Source: Impatiens glandulifera
Lineage: Eukaryota > Streptophyta > Magnoliopsida > Ericales > Balsaminaceae
NCBI RefSeq assembly: GCF_907164915.1
Contig: NC_061867.1
Span: 48,797,852 to 48,861,851 of the forward strand
Length of the DNA stretch: 64,000 nucleotides
Reading direction: 5' to 3'
The notes under the pieces are model-generated. The model worked only from the letters and a program-made list of their open reading frames with translations. It was not told where the DNA came from and did no database searches. Below, piece after piece: positions 60,972 to 64,000 of the stretch; the stretch's first letter is position 1; each line of letters starts with the position of its first letter. Made by a program: the position numbers and the translations under genes.

Positions 60972-63863
60972 TCATTCCCAATCACCATCGAAAAACCCAG
61001 CATCTTTCATCTCAGAGTAGTATATATTCTCTAGATGTAAGTCTTCTTCCTGTTGAATCATGGGATAAAGCTTATTTGAATCATCTCAGATTGCATTGTT
61101 TTAGTGTATCATTTTTTTTACGTTATTGTTATCTTTGTCAAGGACCACAATGATTAAAAACAACCTGTAGAATTATCCCGGAAGAAAATAATTCCAATAA
61201 TGTAATGTCGAGAAAGTCAGTCAATCAATTAGACTAATTGATTTGTAAATCAATCAATTAGACTAATTGATTTGTAAATCAATCAATTAGACTAATTGAT
61301 TTGCTAATTAGCCGTTGATTATCAATTACATGATTTTACTATTTAATTATTTCCTTTTCTGCAAATGTAATTTTACTATTTAAGCACTAGACGTCTTATG
61401 TAAGAAGCACAACAACAAAAACACAAGTAATAAAATTTCTCTCTTTTTTCTTCATTTTTCTACACAACCATATCAAGAAATTCCACTATAATTTGAATAA
61501 TGATCTAAAAAATAATTTGTATAAAGTAACACGAATTACTCTATAATTCGATGAGAATCATCATACAGAAAAATCTTATACCAAACAAAAAGAAAAATCA
61601 CTTTCAATTTTACTTTGGCGATTTTCCAATTAAATCACAACAATGTACAAGTTTCCAGAGAGGCACAATGTGAGAACTTACATTTGTTTTAACCAATAAA
61701 AATTTTATCTATCTCAAAAAAAATGGGGAAAAACTCACTTTTCAAATCAGCAAATTTTTTGTTGTTGAACATCATGAAAATGAGGAATAGGGTTAAATGA
61801 GCAAAATTTACCTGGAAGAAGTCAGCAAGAAATGTGACATATAGAAGAGGGAGGTAAAACGCATGGTAGAGAACTTCTGTCAGGTCATACAGCCTGTAAA
61901 AAGAATGCAGAAAAATTGATAAACACAAATTCAATAAGACAAGATGCTAGATTTACTGAGAATATACCAGAATCCCAATCCAGATCCTTGTCCAGTAAGT
62001 CCACAAGCTAACAGAGCCATGGCATTCGAGAAGAACATGATGATTGTGTACTTGTAGAATGCAGGTCTTGCTGTTGTTCACAAAATAGAATATTAATATA
62101 ACCACGGTTTTGATGAACATGGACATAAATAGTGATCAATAAACTCACCAGGTAGTTTTTCTCTCCATCTTGAATGATATCCAAAACTTATCAAGCCATA
62201 GACTGCAGTAAGAAGCAGCTTGTGTAATACCCACAAACCCCATTTTATCCCATGGTTGTTTTCATGGTCATTGATGAACAAAGGAACAGCAAACCCAAAC
62301 AAGTATATAGCCTAAAAGGAACATTATAATATATATAAGTATATTAAATCAATTTAAAACACATGAGATCAAAGAAAAATTCATCAATCCATTTTATTTG
62401 AAGTATTCATTCAATTGCATTAAAAAATGTGATCTTATTTGGAAGAGGAATATACCATAAATGTTATTTCCAAATGAAACCATGGATAAAATATGTTAAG
62501 AAGATATTAGGAGAGCTTTGGAAATTTTATTATGAAATTACCTTCAAAAGCATGTCCAAACAGACAATAAGACCCGTAATAGCAAATGTACGCGTCAAGG
62601 CTTCTGATCCACCAGCATAATTTCCTTGTAATAAGAAAGCCATCAAACTGACCTCAAGAAACAGCATTCCAGATGTTGTAAACAAAGACAATATATTCCA
62701 GGCTTTTTCTTTCCCAGGACTGCATTCCCATGCCTATCTCAGAATACAAAGGAGAATTGAAACACTCTCAAGGCTATTAAGCAAGAAAGTCAAGAACAAT
62801 GAAGAATAATTCACTTTGGTTACCGAATTGGATGTTAAGTGGAGTCTAGAAGAAACTTGAGTTATTGATTGTAAAACATATTTGTGGGTAAAAATGACCA
62901 ACAGCTACTGAAGCATTCATTTGACCCTTTTCGTATCATGGAAATGAAAAATGAGGTGCATACATTTTCCAGATCATTTTTGGTTTTTCATTTGCAATGA
63001 AGGCCACTTTAATGCAATAGAATCAAATGTTGATCCAACCTAAAATTCAGCTTGATCTCTAGCTACAAATTCATTGGCCAAAAAATGTACATGTGTCTCA
63101 AAATAAATTGATGATTTTTTATAAGATCCAACCACAACTACAAAATGGGTAATTCATTTGTCAAATGAAACCGTGATCTCATCTTCCAAATATGTGTTTA
63201 CTGAAAAATTGTGGGTTATCACTAGGATTGATCCACAACTACAAATTTTGCTAAAACCGCAGTTTCTGAGCTGCAAAGTTTGCTTATATTCTTACTGCAA
63301 CAAAAGATTAATATTTGAAGTTCATAAATAATTACACTTACCCAACACCACAAAAAAAAGGGAAGATAAGTCTTTTAACTAGTTAAATACTCAATCAATT
63401 CACATGTGAAGTAAACCCTTAAAATCAGAAGCTTGGTAACCATAGAAACTATCTTCAACCTAAGAAATCAAACTTTCACAAGAAAACTATCAATTCAATT
63501 AAGCCAAATACAGATTCAATTATGCCATAGTATAGTTTCTATCCATTACTTACTATTGGCAAAGAACAAATAGAAAGGGTTTAAGAAAAAAACCTGAAGA
63601 AAACACCAAACTAGATTCAGGAGACTAACGAGCCAAAGACAGCCATAATAAGCAATCATGATATATGATCGTCCATTGGATAGCCTTCCGATGCTCTTTC
63701 TCGCGTGGGATGCCAAGTAAAAGACGAACAGAGCCGAAGAGACAACTAGTGTGAGGTTGTGTATGAAACCATGGCATTCGAAAAGCCAGGCGTAAAGTAA
63801 AGAGACTTTATCATCACCTTGTACAGTCGAATTGGAGGGTCGAAAAGAGATTGGAACCTCCAT
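60972..63863 (-). CDS. CAND2: CAND2/TPRA1-like seven-transmembrane protein
   Basis: Exons on the minus strand: 63863-63594, 62733-62542, 62311-62149, 62070-61968, 61893-61812, 61049-60972; 295 aa. The family (Arabidopsis CAND2, animal TPRA1/GPR175) has seven predicted membrane spans and was proposed as candidate G-protein-coupled receptors; receptor activity is not proven. The N-terminus MEVPISFRPSNSTVQGDDKV is followed by hydrophobic spans including LTLVVSSALFVFYLA, IAYYGCLWLVSLLNLVWCFL, LFTTSGMLFLEVSLMAFLL, TFAITGLIVCLDMLLKAIYL, WVLHKLLLTAVYGLISFGY, YTIIMFFSNAMALLACGL and VLYHAFYLPLLYVTFLADFF. The conserved C-terminal tail EEDLHLENIYYSEMKDAGFF ends GDWE. The small last exon is 763 bp beyond the previous one and was placed by the tail motif and reading frame. 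The gene appears intact. Confidence 0.93.
61221..61304. repeat. 29-bp tandem repeat with internal palindrome, CAND2 intron 5
   Basis: There are almost three units (61221-61249, 61250-61278, 61279-61304) with no differences in the shared part. Each unit contains arms AATCAATTAG and CTAATTGATT around a single A, a perfect palindrome. Confidence 0.95.
61485..61650. mobile_element. MITE-like fragment, ATCATGATC-rich family, CAND2 intron 5
   Basis: It contains CACTATAATTTGAATAATGA, TCTATAATTCGATGAGAATC, CTTATACCAAACAAAAAGAA and TTTGGCGATTTTCCAATTAA, in the same order as in the elements at 22.45 and 53.5 kb. Confidence 0.5.
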
Positions 63864-64000
63864 AGAAACTTAGTGATCAATATTGCAGGAGAAACCCTAA
63901 ATCAGGAGTTGAAAAACAATGGCGATTGGAAATGATTTTGGAAGTCTAACCCTAGATTAATCTTTGCTATGGAACAGAGAAGAAAGAACAGTCTTAAGAC

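Noticed and set aside
61221..61304. CRISPR-like array.
   Set aside because: Only three directly abutting units without unique spacers, in a plant intron; it is a minisatellite.

Overview
The window looks like nuclear DNA of a flowering plant, probably a eudicot. It is strongly AT-rich and its genes have many short exons separated by long AT-rich introns with GT..AG borders. It carries genes of plant-specific type (HASTY, a CAND/TPRA1-type membrane protein, a myristoylated CDK-like kinase) among many small transposon relics. I cannot name the species.

Layout. 1-10.1 kb is gene-poor: AT-rich sequence, a set of three ~100-bp repeats, and one 5'-truncated LINE with target-site duplications and a premature stop. 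10.1-14.4 kb (+) is the complete NOP58 gene (8 coding exons, 541 aa), a box C/D snoRNP core protein, with a telo-box upstream. 14.4-18.2 kb is intergenic and holds a foldback element. 18.2-27.6 kb (+) is a CDK-like Ser/Thr kinase of the At1g54610 type (7 exons, 580 aa); its first intron contains two diverged copies of one sequence in inverted orientation. 27.6-30.5 kb is intergenic and holds a second foldback copy. 30.5-44.7 kb (+) is a complete HASTY/exportin-5 gene (22 exons, 1201 aa). 44.7-53.3 kb is extremely AT-rich and built from repeated blocks; one block carries a decayed exon of the neighbouring VAP gene, so it records a tandem segmental duplication. 53.3-58.3 kb (-) is a VAP27/VAP2-type ER membrane protein (8 exons, 293 aa). 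58.9-60.5 kb is intergenic, with a possible organelle-derived piece and a ~395-bp long-TIR element. 60.97-63.86 kb (-) is a seven-transmembrane CAND2/TPRA1-like protein (6 exons, 295 aa).

The five genes are housekeeping or regulatory genes that act in separate processes: rRNA modification, kinase signalling, miRNA biogenesis and export, ER contact sites, and a membrane receptor-like protein. Nothing suggests a gene cluster. Splice sites were chosen by eye so that reading frames join and family motifs continue; all five models close without a frame break. I found no novel multi-gene system. The most unusual content is the repeat biology: a TTA-flanked MITE family with eight copies in introns and flanks, several further MITE-like families, the inverted pair in the kinase intron, and the VAP-derived segmental duplication.
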